From Rhodocyclaceae bacterium (GTDB lineage: Bacteria > Pseudomonadota > Gammaproteobacteria > Burkholderiales > Rhodocyclaceae): DNA of 64,000 nucleotides. The notes beneath the pieces were generated by a model. It searched no databases. It worked only from the letters and a program-made list of their open reading frames with translations, and was not told the DNA's origin. The position numbers and the translations under genes are program-made. The stretch covers positions 1-64,000 of the forward strand of contig JAQTNK010000017.1 of the NCBI GenBank assembly GCA_028713915.1. The letters are read 5' to 3'. Shown piece after piece: positions 31,041-41,935 of the stretch (within the stretch, counting starts at the first letter, position 1; the number at the start of each line of letters is the position of its first letter).

Positions 31041-31694
31041 ATGAATTTCGAGCAGGCCCGCTTCAATATGATCGAGCAGCAACTGCGTCCCTGGGAGGTC
31101 CTGGACGCGGCAGTGCTCGACTTGCTGTCCCTGGTCAAGCGCGAGGAATTCGTGCCGCCGGCGTGGCGCAATCTGGCCTATGCCGACCTGGAAGTGCCGC
31201 TCGGTCATGGCGCCGCCATGCTGGCGCCCAAGGTCGAAGCACGCGCCCTGCAGGCGCTTGGCTTGCGCAAGCGCGAGAAGGTGCTCGAAATCGGCGCCGG
31301 CTCGGGCTATTTCGCCGCCCTGCTGGCGGCGCGCGCCGAGCATGTCTGGACCGTCGAAATCGTGCCGCCGCTGGCCGAGCAGGCGCGCGCGAATCTGCAG
31401 CGCCAGGGTGTGGCCAACGCCGTGGTGGAAACCGGCGACGGCGCGCGCGGCTGGCCCGCGCACGCGCCTTACGACGCGATCGTGGTGTCGGGCGCGCTGC
31501 CCGTCGTGCCCGACGCCATGCTGGCGCAACTCAAGATCGGCGGCCGCCTCTTCGCCGTCGTCGGCGCGGCGCCGGCGATGACGGCGCGCCTGATCGTGCG
31601 CGAAGCGGAACACGCCTATCGCAGCGTCGGCCTCTTCGAAACGCAGGCAACGCCGCTGCAGAATGCGGCGCCGCCGGCGCGGGAGTTGATCTGA
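31041..31694 (+). CDS. Protein-L-isoaspartate O-methyltransferase family
   Basis: NFEQARFNMIEQQLRPWEVLD; VLEIGAGSGYFAALLAARAEHVWTVEI. Confidence 0.85.
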   Translation: MNFEQARFNMIEQQLRPWEVLDAAVLDLLSLVKREEFVPPAWRNLAYADLEVPLGHGAAMLAPKVEARALQALGLRKREKVLEIGAGSGYFAALLAARAEHVWTVEIVPPLAEQARANLQRQGVANAVVETGDGARGWPAHAPYDAIVVSGALPVVPDAMLAQLKIGGRLFAVVGAAPAMTARLIVREAEHAYRSVGLFETQATPLQNAAPPARELI

Positions 31695-32017
31695 TGCGGC
31701 AATTGACGCCACCGCAGCTGCACGACTGGCTCGCCGATCCGGCGCGGCAGAAACCCGTGCTGCTGGACGTGCGCGAGCCGTGGGAAGTGGAAGCCTGCCG
31801 CTTCGCCGGCGCGACGAGCATGCCGATGCGCGCGGTGCCGGCCCGCTACCGCGAACTCGACCGCGATGCCGAATTGGTGGTCGTTTGCCATCATGGCGCG
31901 CGCAGCTACCAGGTGGCGATGTTCCTCGAACAGCAGGGATTCACCAACCTCTATAACCTCTACGGCGGCGTGGCCGCCTGGGCGCAGCAAGTCGATCCGA
32001 CGATGCCCACCTATTGA
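31694..32017 (+). CDS. Rhodanese-like domain protein
   Basis: LLDVREPWEVEACRFAGATSMPMRAV; VVCHHGARSYQVAMFLEQQGFTNLYNLYGGVAAW. Confidence 0.9.
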   Translation: MRQLTPPQLHDWLADPARQKPVLLDVREPWEVEACRFAGATSMPMRAVPARYRELDRDAELVVVCHHGARSYQVAMFLEQQGFTNLYNLYGGVAAWAQQVDPTMPTY

Positions 32018-32029
32018 GCGGAGAACGGC

Positions 32030-33418
32030 ATGAAGAAGAAGACGGATTCTCAGGGAAAGCTCACGCGCCGCGGGCGTCATGCGAGAACCCGGATGCTCGT
32101 CGCGGTGCTGGCCGCCGGGCTCGCTGCAGGCACGGCCTGGGGCGCCGACTTGATCACGGTCTATCGCGACGCCCTCGCCTATGACGCCCAATTCGCGTCG
32201 GCCAAGGCCAGCGTCGAAGCCGGGCGCGAGAAGCTGCCGCAGGGACGTGCGGGACTTCTGCCGACCATCGGCCTGTCCGGCAATACCACCTGGAACGATA
32301 TCGACTACACGCTGCGCGGCACCGCGGGAACGTCGGTCAAGTACAACACCAACGGCTGGACGGCAACCCTGTCGCAGCCGTTGTTTCGCTGGCAGAACTG
32401 GCTTGCCTACAACCAGGGCGAATTGCAGGTGGTGCAGGCCGAGGCCCAGTTCGGCGCGGCCAGGCAGGACCTGATCGTGCGCGTCGCCCAGGCCTATTTC
32501 GACGTCCTGCTCGCCCAGGAAGCGCTGGCCACGACGCGGGCGCAGAAGGCGGCCATTGGCGAACAACTCGAAGCGGCCAAGCGCAACTTCGAGGTCGGCA
32601 CGGCGACGATCACCGACACCAACGAGGCGCAGTCGCGCTACGACCTGGCCGTCGCCCAGGAAATCGCCGCCGAAAGCGACCTGCTGGTCAAGCATCAGGC
32701 GCTGCGCCAGATCGTCGGCAAGGATCACGAGTTCCTCAAGAACCTCAGAGCCAATGTCCTGATCGGCCGCCCGCAACCGGACAACATGGACGCCTGGGTG
32801 GAAACGGCCGAGAGCGGCAATCCGTCCGTGCTGCTGTCCAAGGCCGGGCTCGAGATCGCGGCGCTCGAAGCGAAGAAGCAGCGCGCCGGGCATTATCCGA
32901 CCGTTGACCTGGTGGCCACGCGCGGGCGCGCATCCCAGAGCGCCACCATCGTTCCCATCCCCGGTTTTGGCGCCATCCCGGGCAGCGACACGGACAGCAC
33001 GACGGTCGGCGTGCAGCTGGCGATCCCGATTTTCTCCGGCGGCCTGGTCTCGTCCCGCGACCGCGAGGCGGTGTCCCTGCGCGAGAAAGCGGCCGCCGAC
33101 CTCGACAACGCCCGCCGCAGCGCCGCACTGCAGGCGCGGCAGTCCTATCTCGGCGTGACGTCGGGGCTTTCGCAGGTGAAGGCGTACGAGGCCGCGCTGA
33201 TTTCCTCGCAGTCGTCGCTCGACTCGAACAAGCTCGGTTACGAAGTCGGCGTGCGCATCAACATCGACGTGTTGAACGCCCAAGGCCAGCTCTACGACAC
33301 GCGCCAGAAGCTCGCCAAGGCGCGGCTCGACACGCTCAGTGCGCAGTTGAAGCTCAAGGCCGCGGCCGGCAACCTCACTGAAGACGACCTCGTCGCCATC
33401 AACGCGCTGCTGGAATAA
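32030..33418 (+). CDS. tolC: TolC-family outer membrane protein
   Basis: DLITVYRDALAYDAQFASAKASVEAGREKLPQGRAGLLPTIGLSGNTTWN...LSQPLFRWQNWLAYNQGE. Confidence 0.9.
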   Translation: MKKKTDSQGKLTRRGRHARTRMLVAVLAAGLAAGTAWGADLITVYRDALAYDAQFASAKASVEAGREKLPQGRAGLLPTIGLSGNTTWNDIDYTLRGTAGTSVKYNTNGWTATLSQPLFRWQNWLAYNQGELQVVQAEAQFGAARQDLIVRVAQAYFDVLLAQEALATTRAQKAAIGEQLEAAKRNFEVGTATITDTNEAQSRYDLAVAQEIAAESDLLVKHQALRQIVGKDHEFLKNLRANVLIGRPQPDNMDAWVETAESGNPSVLLSKAGLEIAALEAKKQRAGHYPTVDLVATRGRASQSATIVPIPGFGAIPGSDTDSTTVGVQLAIPIFSGGLVSSRDREAVSLREKAAADLDNARRSAALQARQSYLGVTSGLSQVKAYEAALISSQSSLDSNKLGYEVGVRINIDVLNAQGQLYDTRQKLAKARLDTLSAQLKLKAAAGNLTEDDLVAINALLE

Positions 33419-34658
33419 AGCGCTCGATCAGCGCGACATTGCGCGCCGTGGCGCCGCGGTGACTGGCGGCGAAGGCCTTGCCCTTGTTGCCGATGTCACG
33501 GCGCCGGGCGTCGTCGGCGAGCAGGGCCGTGGCCGTCGCGACCAGTGCTGGCGCGTCGCTCACGGCCAGCGCCGCGCCGCAGGCCAGCGCTGCCTGCGCC
33601 GCATCGCGGAAATTGAAAATCGATGGGCCGATCAGCACGGGCGTGCCGACCGCGCAGGGTTCGATGAGGTTCTGGCTGCCGTAATCGAGCAGGCTGCCGC
33701 CGACGAAGGCGACATCGGCGGCGGCATAGTAGGCGAACATCTCGCCCATGCTGTCGCCGATCCAGATATCCGTGTCGGCGGCAACGGCGCCCTCCGCCGA
33801 ACGCCGGCAGACCTTGTAGCCCCTGGCGGCGGCGAGCGCGGCGACCGCGGCGAAGCGCTGCGGATGGCGCGGCACGATGACGAGCAGGGCGCCGTTCTTC
33901 GTCCCGGCTTTCCAGGCGTCGAGTATCAGGGCTTCTTCGCCTTCGCGCGTGCTGGCGCAGAGGAAGATGGGGCGAGCGCCGCAACGCCGCCGGAATTCCT
34001 GCGCGCGCAGCAACTGTTCAGCCGGCGGCTCGATGTCGAACTTGAGGTTGCCGAAGACAGCGACGTCGTTCGCCCCCAGGTCGGCGAGGCGGCGCGCATC
34101 GTCGCTGCCGACGGCGGAGATCGCGCTCAAGCCCGCCAGGGCCTGGCGCGTCAGTCGCGGGAAGCGCGCATAGCGCCGCGCCGACTTTTCCGAGAGCCGC
34201 GCATTGACGAGCAGCAGCGGCACGCCGGCGGCGCGGCAGGCGGCGATGGCGTTGGGCCAGAGTTCCGTTTCCATGATGATGCCGACCTGCGGCCGGAAGT
34301 GGCGCAGGAAGCGGCGCGTCGCCCAGGGCGTGTCGTAGGGCAGGTAGCAGCGCGCGACGTCGGCGCCGAACAAGTCCGTCGACGTCTGTCGGCCGGTCGG
34401 CGTCATGTGGCTGAGAAGAATGCGGTGGCCGGGGTAGCGCGCGCGCAGGGCGGCCACCAGCGGTTGCGCGGCGCGGGTCTCGCCGACCGAGACGGCGTGA
34501 ATCCAGATCGTCGGCGCTTGTTCCGCCGCGGCGAAAAAACCGAAGCGCTCGCTCCAGTGGTGCAGGTATTGCGGCTGGCGCCGCGCCCGCCACAGCAGGT
34601 GCAGCGCAGCCCACGGCAGCAGGGCGAAAATGATGATGGAATAAAGAAAGCGCGGCAT
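33399..34658 (-). CDS. waaA: 3-deoxy-D-manno-octulosonic acid transferase
   Basis: IWIHAVSVGETRAAQPLVAALRARYPGHRILLSHMTPTGRQ; NLIEPCAVGTPVLIGPSIFNF. Confidence 0.92.
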   Translation of the reverse strand: MPRFLYSIIIFALLPWAALHLLWRARRQPQYLHHWSERFGFFAAAEQAPTIWIHAVSVGETRAAQPLVAALRARYPGHRILLSHMTPTGRQTSTDLFGADVARCYLPYDTPWATRRFLRHFRPQVGIIMETELWPNAIAACRAAGVPLLLVNARLSEKSARRYARFPRLTRQALAGLSAISAVGSDDARRLADLGANDVAVFGNLKFDIEPPAEQLLRAQEFRRRCGARPIFLCASTREGEEALILDAWKAGTKNGALLVIVPRHPQRFAAVAALAAARGYKVCRRSAEGAVAADTDIWIGDSMGEMFAYYAAADVAFVGGSLLDYGSQNLIEPCAVGTPVLIGPSIFNFRDAAQAALACGAALAVSDAPALVATATALLADDARRRDIGNKGKAFAASHRGATARNVALIERFIPAAR

Positions 34659-35623
34659 CAGCCCAACAGCGCGAGCGCGGCGGCGACGACTTCGCCCGCA
34701 GTGGGCGGCGCGTCGCGGCCGCCGAGATTGACGGCCTGCGGCCCGGCGTGGACGCCGGTGAGTTGCGGGTCGGACGCGCAGAACAGCGCCAGCGTCGGCC
34801 GGCCCAGCGCCGCCGCCAGATGGACGAGGCCGGTATCGACGCCGACGACCAGTTGCGCGCCGGCCAGGACTTCGGCAAGCTCGGCCAGCCCCAGCGTCGG
34901 CGCCGCGACGGCGCGTCCGAGGCGAGCGGCCAGGTGCGCCGCGCGCTGGCGTTCTTCGCCGCTGCCGCCCGGCAGCACGCAAACGAGGCCGGAGGCGACC
35001 AGCGCCAGGCCGAGCGCATGCCAGTCGGGATCAGGCCACAGCTTGTCGGCGCGCGAGGTGGCCGTGAGCAGCACGGCGTAATCCTTCTTCGGCAGCCACT
35101 GCGCCGACAGGGGCGGCGCGGCGATGCCGTAATCGAGCGTCAAGTCGACGACGTAGCCGGCGGCCGCGGCGGCCAGGCGCCGGTTGCGCTCGACGGCATG
35201 GAGCGGGCGCGGAATGTCGAAGGCGGCGTCATAGAAGCGCGCCGCAAGCGCCTCGCGCACCGTCGCGCGGCTGAAGCCGCAGCGGCGTCCGCCGGCCGCG
35301 AGGCGTGCCTGGCCGACGATCAGGCCGCTCTTCAGCAAGCCTTGCGTATCGATGACCAGATCGTAGGCGTGCTCTTGCAAGGCGCGCCGGAAGGCGGCGA
35401 TCTGCGTCCAGGTGGCGGGCGACAGCAGGCTGCGCCGCCAGCGGCGGACGGCCACGGGCAGGACGCGGTCGACGGCCGGGTGCAGGCGCGGCAGCGCCGC
35501 GAAGGACTCCTCCACGACCCAGTCGATTTTTGCGTCGGGGAAATGCCGTGCGAGATCGCTGACCACGGGCAGATTGTGGACGACGTCGCCGAGCGAGGAA
35601 GTTTTGACGAGAAGGATGCGCAT
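34658..35623 (-). CDS. waaC: Lipopolysaccharide heptosyltransferase I
   Basis: MRILLVKTSSLGDVVHNLPVVSDLARHFPDAKIDWVVEESFA; VGVDTGLVHLAAALGRPTLALF. Confidence 0.92.
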   Translation of the reverse strand: MRILLVKTSSLGDVVHNLPVVSDLARHFPDAKIDWVVEESFAALPRLHPAVDRVLPVAVRRWRRSLLSPATWTQIAAFRRALQEHAYDLVIDTQGLLKSGLIVGQARLAAGGRRCGFSRATVREALAARFYDAAFDIPRPLHAVERNRRLAAAAAGYVVDLTLDYGIAAPPLSAQWLPKKDYAVLLTATSRADKLWPDPDWHALGLALVASGLVCVLPGGSGEERQRAAHLAARLGRAVAAPTLGLAELAEVLAGAQLVVGVDTGLVHLAAALGRPTLALFCASDPQLTGVHAGPQAVNLGGRDAPPTAGEVVAAALALLG

Positions 35624-35680
35624 GGCCGATTGCGGCGCCAGAACGTACAATGGCACCCCGCCCGCGATTATAGCCGTCCC

Positions 35681-36439
35681 ATGCCCGCTGCCCGGCAGCC
35701 AGTTTCCGCCGTCCTCATCACCCGCAATGCCGCCTCGCAGATCGAGGCTTGTCTGCGCTCGCTCGATTTCTGCGACGAAATCGTCGTCGTGGATTCGGGC
35801 AGCGACGACGGCACGAGCGAGTTGGCGCAAGGATTGGGTGCCCGCGTGATCCAGGCCGCCTGGCGCGGCTTCGGGCCGCAGAAGCAGTTCGCCGTCGAGC
35901 AGGCGCAGCACGACTGGGTGCTGTGCATCGACGCCGATGAGCGCGTGAGCGAGGCGCTGCGTGCGAGCATCGAAGCGGCGCTCGGCGCACCGGTTCGACA
36001 CGCCTTTCGCTTCGCGCGCTGCAACCGCTTCATGGGCCGCTACCTGCGCCACGGCGAAGGATATCCGGACTGGAGCCTGCGCCTGTTCGACCGCCGCCAT
36101 GCGCGCTGGTCGGAGGATGTGGTGCATGAGAAGGTGATTGCCGAAGGCGAGGTGGGCACGCTCAAGGGCGACCTGATGCATGATTCGGCGGAAACGCTGG
36201 AGGGTTATCTCGCCAAGCAGAATCGCTATACGACGCTGGCGGCGGAGGCGGCGATAGCCAGAGGCAAGCGGGCCACGGCTGCGCGCATCCTGTTCGCCCC
36301 TCTCGTACGATTCATCAAATTCTATTTTCTGCGTCTTGGCTTTCTCGATGGGCTGCCGGGCCTTGTACACATCATGATCGGCTGCGGCAATAGCTTCGCC
36401 AAGTATGCGAAAATGGTAAGTTTCGTGGTGGAGAAATAG
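35681..36439 (+). CDS. Family 2 glycosyltransferase (WaaE/KdtX-like)
   Basis: [65 protein letters not shown]. Confidence 0.88.
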   Translation: MPAARQPVSAVLITRNAASQIEACLRSLDFCDEIVVVDSGSDDGTSELAQGLGARVIQAAWRGFGPQKQFAVEQAQHDWVLCIDADERVSEALRASIEAALGAPVRHAFRFARCNRFMGRYLRHGEGYPDWSLRLFDRRHARWSEDVVHEKVIAEGEVGTLKGDLMHDSAETLEGYLAKQNRYTTLAAEAAIARGKRATAARILFAPLVRFIKFYFLRLGFLDGLPGLVHIMIGCGNSFAKYAKMVSFVVEK

Positions 36440-37446
36440 TGAAAGTTCTGATCACCGGCGCTGCCGGCTTCATTGGCATGCATGTGGCCGAACGCCTGCT
36501 GGCGCGGGGAGACGAAGTCGTCGGGGTCGATAATCTCAACGACTACTACGATGTCTCGCTCAAGCGGGCGCGGTTGGCGCGCCTGACGCCGAGCAAGAAG
36601 TTCCGATTTGCCCAGCTTGACATCGCCGACCGCGATGGCATCGCCGAACTTTTCGCTCGTGAGCGACCGCAACGGGTGATCAACCTTGCGGCTCAGGCCG
36701 GGGTACGCTATTCGCTCAAGAATCCGCACGCATACGTCGACAGCAATGTCGTTGGTTTCGTCAATATCCTTGAGGGATGCCGCAACGTAAATTGTGATCA
36801 TTTGGTGTTTGCCAGCAGTTCGAGCGTTTATGGCGGCAATACGCGTATGCCGTTTTCCGAGCATGACAATGTCGATCACCCCGTCAGTCTCTACGCTGCA
36901 ACCAAGAAGGCCAATGAACTCTTGGCACATGCCTATAGTCACCTCTACGGTCTGCCGGCAACAGGGCTGCGTTTCTTCACCGTCTATGGTCCATGGGGGC
37001 GTCCGGATATGGCGCTGTTCCTCTTCACGAAGGCCATTCTCGAAGGGCGCCCGATCGATATCTTCAATCATGGCAAGATGGTGCGCGATTTCACGTACAT
37101 CGACGATATTGTGGAAGGAGTGACCAGGGTGCTTGATCGCCCAGCTGCCGCCGATCCCGACTTCAACACGAACAGCCCAGATCCGGCCACAAGTTGGGCA
37201 CCTTTCCAGATATTCAACATCGGCAACTGCAGGCCGATAGAACTGATGACCCTTGTAGCGGCGCTTGAAGGTGCGCTCGGCAAACAGGCGAGAAAGAACT
37301 TCCTGCCCATGCAGGATGGAGACGTGAAGGCGACCTACGCAGACATTGGAGAGATGCGTGTTGCAACTGGGTTCTCGCCGGTGACGCCGGTGGTGGATGG
37401 AATTAGGTGTTTTGTTGACTGGTACCGGGGGTATTTCAACGCTTGA
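36439..37446 (+). CDS. NAD-dependent epimerase (UDP-glucuronate 4-epimerase-like)
   Basis: [89 protein letters not shown]. Confidence 0.88.
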   Translation: MKVLITGAAGFIGMHVAERLLARGDEVVGVDNLNDYYDVSLKRARLARLTPSKKFRFAQLDIADRDGIAELFARERPQRVINLAAQAGVRYSLKNPHAYVDSNVVGFVNILEGCRNVNCDHLVFASSSSVYGGNTRMPFSEHDNVDHPVSLYAATKKANELLAHAYSHLYGLPATGLRFFTVYGPWGRPDMALFLFTKAILEGRPIDIFNHGKMVRDFTYIDDIVEGVTRVLDRPAAADPDFNTNSPDPATSWAPFQIFNIGNCRPIELMTLVAALEGALGKQARKNFLPMQDGDVKATYADIGEMRVATGFSPVTPVVDGIRCFVDWYRGYFNA

Positions 37447-37559
37447 GAATACTGATGGGTTTCCGTAAATGGACGAGAGTTTGTATAGTGATGGGCGCCA
37501 TTTTTCGGCATTTTATGGAGATAATTAAGATCGTGCACATCGACGAGAACCGCGAAAGA

Positions 37560-38447
37560 ATGACAGACCCAATTTCCCCGGATACACTTTTGGATCGGGT
37601 TGGCCTGCGATATGTTTGGCGCGTATTATCGTCTTGCAAAACTTGCATTACCGTTATTCCTTTGGTGTCAATCGCAGTGGGCATTGTCGCCTCGACGCAA
37701 TTTCTGCCTCTTTGGGAGGCTCGAGTGACGATTCAGATTGGACAGATCGGACAGCCGTCGATGGCGGGCGGGCACGCGGAACCGACGCTCATTGAGTCAG
37801 CGCCGCAAGTCCTGGCGCGGATAAAGGATCCTGGTTTCCAAAACATCGTACTAACGGATATGGCTGTGCCTCTTGATCAGGAAAATTTGGAGGCGACAAT
37901 ATTTCGTCACTCTATTCGAGCAAATTTAACCGCGGCAAATAGCAATTTCATCGAATTTAGAGTGCGTGGGCGTTCAAGGGAGGAAGCAAACCGCTTTGCG
38001 GAGGCCGTCGTGAAGCGCTTATCGAATGCGCACCAACAGCTAGCTCAATCCTCCATTCAGAGATTGTCCCGTCAATTGGAAAGCATCAGGGTGCACGTGG
38101 CCGATTTATCGCGCGCGCATAAAATACTTGTAGATATCTTACGGCGCCAAGATAGTAACGCGAATCCCCGGCCTGGTTTGTTGGAGACACTTTTTCAAAC
38201 GTCGATTGCGAATGGGCTAGATAGTAATTTGCGTGGATGGGAAGAGCTTGAACTCGCGTATGAGGAACAATTAAGTCCCATGCGGACATATCCAACTACG
38301 GCGTTTTCTAGCTACATCAACGACAAACCAGTAGCTCCTGAGAAGCTAACTATCGTTTTTATGGCGGGCGTGATAGGGCTGATTGTCGGAATAATTACGG
38401 CTTTCCTGCTGAAAGCGCGTACACGTGTAGCCCTCAATGGAAAATAA
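37560..38447 (+). CDS. Wzz-like polysaccharide chain-length determinant
   Basis: N-terminal TM segment (CKTCITVIPLVSIAVGIVAS), central coiled region and C-terminal TM (IVFMAGVIGLIVGIITAFLL); ORF open from 37443. Confidence 0.65.
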   Translation: MTDPISPDTLLDRVGLRYVWRVLSSCKTCITVIPLVSIAVGIVASTQFLPLWEARVTIQIGQIGQPSMAGGHAEPTLIESAPQVLARIKDPGFQNIVLTDMAVPLDQENLEATIFRHSIRANLTAANSNFIEFRVRGRSREEANRFAEAVVKRLSNAHQQLAQSSIQRLSRQLESIRVHVADLSRAHKILVDILRRQDSNANPRPGLLETLFQTSIANGLDSNLRGWEELELAYEEQLSPMRTYPTTAFSSYINDKPVAPEKLTIVFMAGVIGLIVGIITAFLLKARTRVALNGK

Positions 38448-38562
38448 CCATCAACCGTAATGTCCATGGCCATGGTGCGACGGACCGCTGTCTGAGTATC
38501 ACCTGATCTCTTTATCGATCATTAAAAAATTGTTTTCACTTTCAAAAAAGGAATGTTGAATT

Positions 38563-39573
38563 GTGAGATGCAAGCGAGGGAAAGTTTTAGTGACCGGGGC
38601 AGATGGCTTCATCGGGTCGCACTTAGTGGAGGCCCTTATTGCCAACGGATACGAAGTTCGTGCCTTCGTTCTCTATAATTCCTTTGGAAGTTGGGGCTGG
38701 CTGGATTCATGTTCGAAAGAAGTGATGGGTTGTTTTGAGGTCTTTGCGGGTGACATACGTGACCCTTACGGCGTAAAGAAGGCAATGGAGGGGTGTGACA
38801 TTGTCATGCATCTGGCCGCTCTAATCGCCATTCCTTATTCTTATCATTCGCCCGACACCTATGTCGATACGAATATCAAGGGAACACTGAATATTGTCCA
38901 AGCTGCACGGGAACTTGGTGTCGATAGAGTGATTCACACGTCTACTAGCGAAGTTTATGGGACGGCAAGATTTGTTCCTATCACAGAGGATCATCCTCTA
39001 CAAGGGCAATCTCCTTATTCCGCAACCAAGATTGGTGCCGACCAGGTCGCCATGTCTTTCTACAATGCGTTCGATACCCCGGTTGCTATCGTTCGACCTT
39101 TCAATACCTACGGCCCCCGCCAATCCGCCAGGGCGATTATTCCCACGGTGATTACTCAAATTGCTAGCGGCAAGCGAAAAATTCGGCTCGGTGCGATGCA
39201 CCCTACCCGTGATTTCAATTTTGTTCTAGACACGGTACGCGGCTTCATGTCCGTTGCTGAGTCCGATAAATCGGTGGGGGAAGTTATCAACATAGGAAGC
39301 AATTTCGAGATTTCTATCGGCGATACGGTGGAGTTGATCGCGGAAGCGATTGGTGTGGAGATCGAAATTGAAACCGACGCAGTGCGGCTGCGCCCTGAAA
39401 AGAGCGAAGTCGATCGTCTCTGGGCGGACAATGCCAAGGCCAAGAACCTGACGGGATGGGAACCGCTGTTCGGCGGTAGGGAGGGTTTTAAGCGCGGCTT
39501 GGCGATAACAGCCGCGTGGTTTGCAGATTCAGAGAACCTTAGGCGTTACAAGGCAGACATCTACAATATCTAG
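38563..39573 (+). CDS. legB: NDP-sugar 4,6-dehydratase (LegB-like SDR)
   Basis: KVLVTGADGFIGSHLVEALIANGYEVRAFVLYNSFGSWGWLDS; followed by aminotransferase, NeuC-, NeuB- and NeuA-like genes. Confidence 0.75.
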   Translation: MRCKRGKVLVTGADGFIGSHLVEALIANGYEVRAFVLYNSFGSWGWLDSCSKEVMGCFEVFAGDIRDPYGVKKAMEGCDIVMHLAALIAIPYSYHSPDTYVDTNIKGTLNIVQAARELGVDRVIHTSTSEVYGTARFVPITEDHPLQGQSPYSATKIGADQVAMSFYNAFDTPVAIVRPFNTYGPRQSARAIIPTVITQIASGKRKIRLGAMHPTRDFNFVLDTVRGFMSVAESDKSVGEVINIGSNFEISIGDTVELIAEAIGVEIEIETDAVRLRPEKSEVDRLWADNAKAKNLTGWEPLFGGREGFKRGLAITAAWFADSENLRRYKADIYNI

Positions 39574-39582
39574 ATCGCTTTA

Positions 39583-40761
39583 ATGATGACGCTAGACATA
39601 CTTGGGGTGATTGGCGCATTAAAGCGCGTTTTGCCGGAGGCAACCGGACCGGTTCCCTTGCACGAACCTTGCTTCGCGGGCAACGAATGGGTTTACGTGA
39701 AGGAATGTCTTGATACCGGCTGGGTCTCGTCAGTCGGCAAGTTTGTTGATCGCTTTGAACGCGACCTTGCCGCCTACACAGGGGTGAAGCGTGCCATCGC
39801 AGTGGTTAATGGTACGGCGGCGTTGCATGTATGTCTGAAGCTTGTTGGCGTGGAAGCGGGGGATGAGGTATTGATGCCGGCCCTGACTTTCGTCGCCACG
39901 GCCAATGCTATCTGTTATTGCGGGGCGAACCCCCATTTTGTGGATAGCGACGAGAAGACGCTGGGGCTCGATCCCTCGCTACTCGCCGATTATCTGGCCG
40001 AAATTGGCGACGTTCGTGTTGAGGGCTGTTTCAACAAGATCACCGGAAAGCGCATCAGGGCTATCGTGCCGATGCACACATTTGGCCATCCAGTTGACCT
40101 TGACATGCTAGCGGACGTTTGCGAACGATACCGCATCGAGATTGTGGAAGACGCGGCGGAATCACTCGGTTCGTTCTATAAAGGCCGGCACACTGGACAT
40201 CGAGGGCGGGTCTCGGCGTTGAGCTTTAATGGCAATAAGATCATTACCACTGGAGGCGGTGGCGCCATCTTAACAAACGATGAGAACTTGGGAGCGCTTG
40301 CCAAACACTTGACGACTACCGCTCGGATATCCCATAAATGGTCGTTCATCCATGACGAGGTTGGTTTTAATTACCGCCTTCCAAACATTAATGCGGCTCT
40401 CGGCTGTGCGCAACTGGAGCAGATATCGGCTTTTATCGGAAACAAGCGCGCCTTGGCGCAGCGCTACGCGGAGGCATTTGCGGGGGTGGCCGGCATCCGT
40501 TTCTTTACCGAGCCAGACTTTGCTTACAGCAATTATTGGCTGAACGCGCTGTTGCTCGACGAGGCGGATAGCACACAGCGTGACGCCTTGCTGGAGGCGA
40601 CCAACCAGCTTGGCATCATGACGCGACCGGCATGGACGTTGATGCACAAGCTCCCAATGTTCGCGGATTGTCAACGCATGAATCTTGCCGCAGCGGAAAA
40701 CCTCGAATGCAGATTAGTCAACATACCTAGCAGTCCGGTGTTGGGGATATGCAATGTCTAA
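39583..40761 (+). CDS. legC: DegT/DnrJ-family aminotransferase (LegC-like)
   Basis: VPLHEPCFAGNEWVYVKECLDTGWVSSVGKFVDRFERDLA; EIVEDAAESLGSFYKGRHTGHRGRVSALSFNGNKIITTGGGGAILT. Confidence 0.8.
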   Translation: MMTLDILGVIGALKRVLPEATGPVPLHEPCFAGNEWVYVKECLDTGWVSSVGKFVDRFERDLAAYTGVKRAIAVVNGTAALHVCLKLVGVEAGDEVLMPALTFVATANAICYCGANPHFVDSDEKTLGLDPSLLADYLAEIGDVRVEGCFNKITGKRIRAIVPMHTFGHPVDLDMLADVCERYRIEIVEDAAESLGSFYKGRHTGHRGRVSALSFNGNKIITTGGGGAILTNDENLGALAKHLTTTARISHKWSFIHDEVGFNYRLPNINAALGCAQLEQISAFIGNKRALAQRYAEAFAGVAGIRFFTEPDFAYSNYWLNALLLDEADSTQRDALLEATNQLGIMTRPAWTLMHKLPMFADCQRMNLAAAENLECRLVNIPSSPVLGICNV

Positions 40762-41929
40762 ACGCAAGGTTTGCGTTGTTACAGGTAGCCGCGCCGAATA
40801 TGGCTTGTTGTATTGGCTGATGAAGGAGATCCAATCCGACGGAGCCCTGGAGCTGCAACTCATCGCGACGGGCATGCACCTTTCCCCAGAATTTGGCTTA
40901 ACGTACAAGGTGATCGAGGAAGACGGCTTCACCATTGACGCGAAAGTGGAAATGCTACTCTCCAGCGATACACCGGTAGGCATTGCAAAATCTGTCGGCG
41001 TGGGTGTGATCGGCTTTGCCGATGCATTGGAACGGCTTAGACCGAGCGTCCTGGTCGTGTTGGGCGATCGATTTGAAGTTCTGGCGGCCGTGCAAACTGC
41101 TTTGGTGATGAACGTGCCGATTGCACATATATCTGGAGGTGAAATCACCGAGGGTGCCATTGACGATAGCATTCGTCATGCGATAAGCAAAATGTCGAAT
41201 TTCCATTTTGTGGCAGCAGAAGTCTATCGCCGTCGTGTAATTCAGATGGGCGAGTCGCCTAATCGGGTCCTCAACTATGGTGATCCGGGATTGGACAATT
41301 TCAGACGCCTACATTTACTGTCTCGGCGGGAGTTAGAAAAAGCACTAGATTTCCCTTTGGGCTCGCCATTGTTTCTGGTTACCTATCATCCGGTAACAGT
41401 AGGAAACGCTAACAATAGAGAAGCAACGCAGGCGCTACTCTCTGCCCTCGACCAGTTCCCGACAGCCCAAGTGATAATGACCAAACCCAATGCTGATGCG
41501 GGAGGCCGGACGATCTCTCGGATGCTTGAAGCGTACGCACAAAAACATCCTTGCAGAGTACATTTGGATACTTCGATGGGGCAGCTCCGCTATTTAAGCG
41601 CCATGCAGCACTGTGATGTGGTGATTGGGAACTCATCCAGCGGGATCGTAGAGGCGCCAGCCATAAAGAAGCCAACGGTAAATATTGGAAGCCGGCAAAA
41701 TGGCAGACTAAAAGCACAATCAATTATTGATTGTGGGGAAAATAGTGAAGCAATTGTGGGCGCAATTAATAAGGCCCTATCTGATGAGTTCAAGCAAGTC
41801 ATATGCCATACAGAGTCACTCTATGGTGACTGTAATGCTTCGTCAAGAATAAGGGACTTTCTCAAGCAGGTTGATAATGACAAACATGCAGGCAAGACGT
41901 TCTTTGATATTTCATTTCTTCTAAGTTAG
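40754..41929 (+). CDS. legG: UDP-GlcNAc 2-epimerase (hydrolysing), NeuC/LegG-like
   Basis: KVCVVTGSRAEYGLLYWLMKEIQSD; VLGDRFEVLAAVQTALVMNVPIAHISGGEITEGAIDDSIRHAISKMS. Confidence 0.85.
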   Translation: MSKRKVCVVTGSRAEYGLLYWLMKEIQSDGALELQLIATGMHLSPEFGLTYKVIEEDGFTIDAKVEMLLSSDTPVGIAKSVGVGVIGFADALERLRPSVLVVLGDRFEVLAAVQTALVMNVPIAHISGGEITEGAIDDSIRHAISKMSNFHFVAAEVYRRRVIQMGESPNRVLNYGDPGLDNFRRLHLLSRRELEKALDFPLGSPLFLVTYHPVTVGNANNREATQALLSALDQFPTAQVIMTKPNADAGGRTISRMLEAYAQKHPCRVHLDTSMGQLRYLSAMQHCDVVIGNSSSGIVEAPAIKKPTVNIGSRQNGRLKAQSIIDCGENSEAIVGAINKALSDEFKQVICHTESLYGDCNASSRIRDFLKQVDNDKHAGKTFFDISFLLS

Positions 41930-41935
41930 GCGTCA

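Noticed and set aside
27795-31712. 1305-aa minus-strand ORF opposite the RND operon
   Set aside because: Low-complexity Arg/His/Gly/Asp-rich translation antisense to clearly conserved efflux genes; a high-GC antisense artefact.
39471-39482. GGCGGTAG, resembling an ops/JUMPstart (RfaH) element
   Set aside because: Lies inside the legB-like coding sequence near its 3' end, not in a leader, and lacks other JUMPstart features; probably chance.
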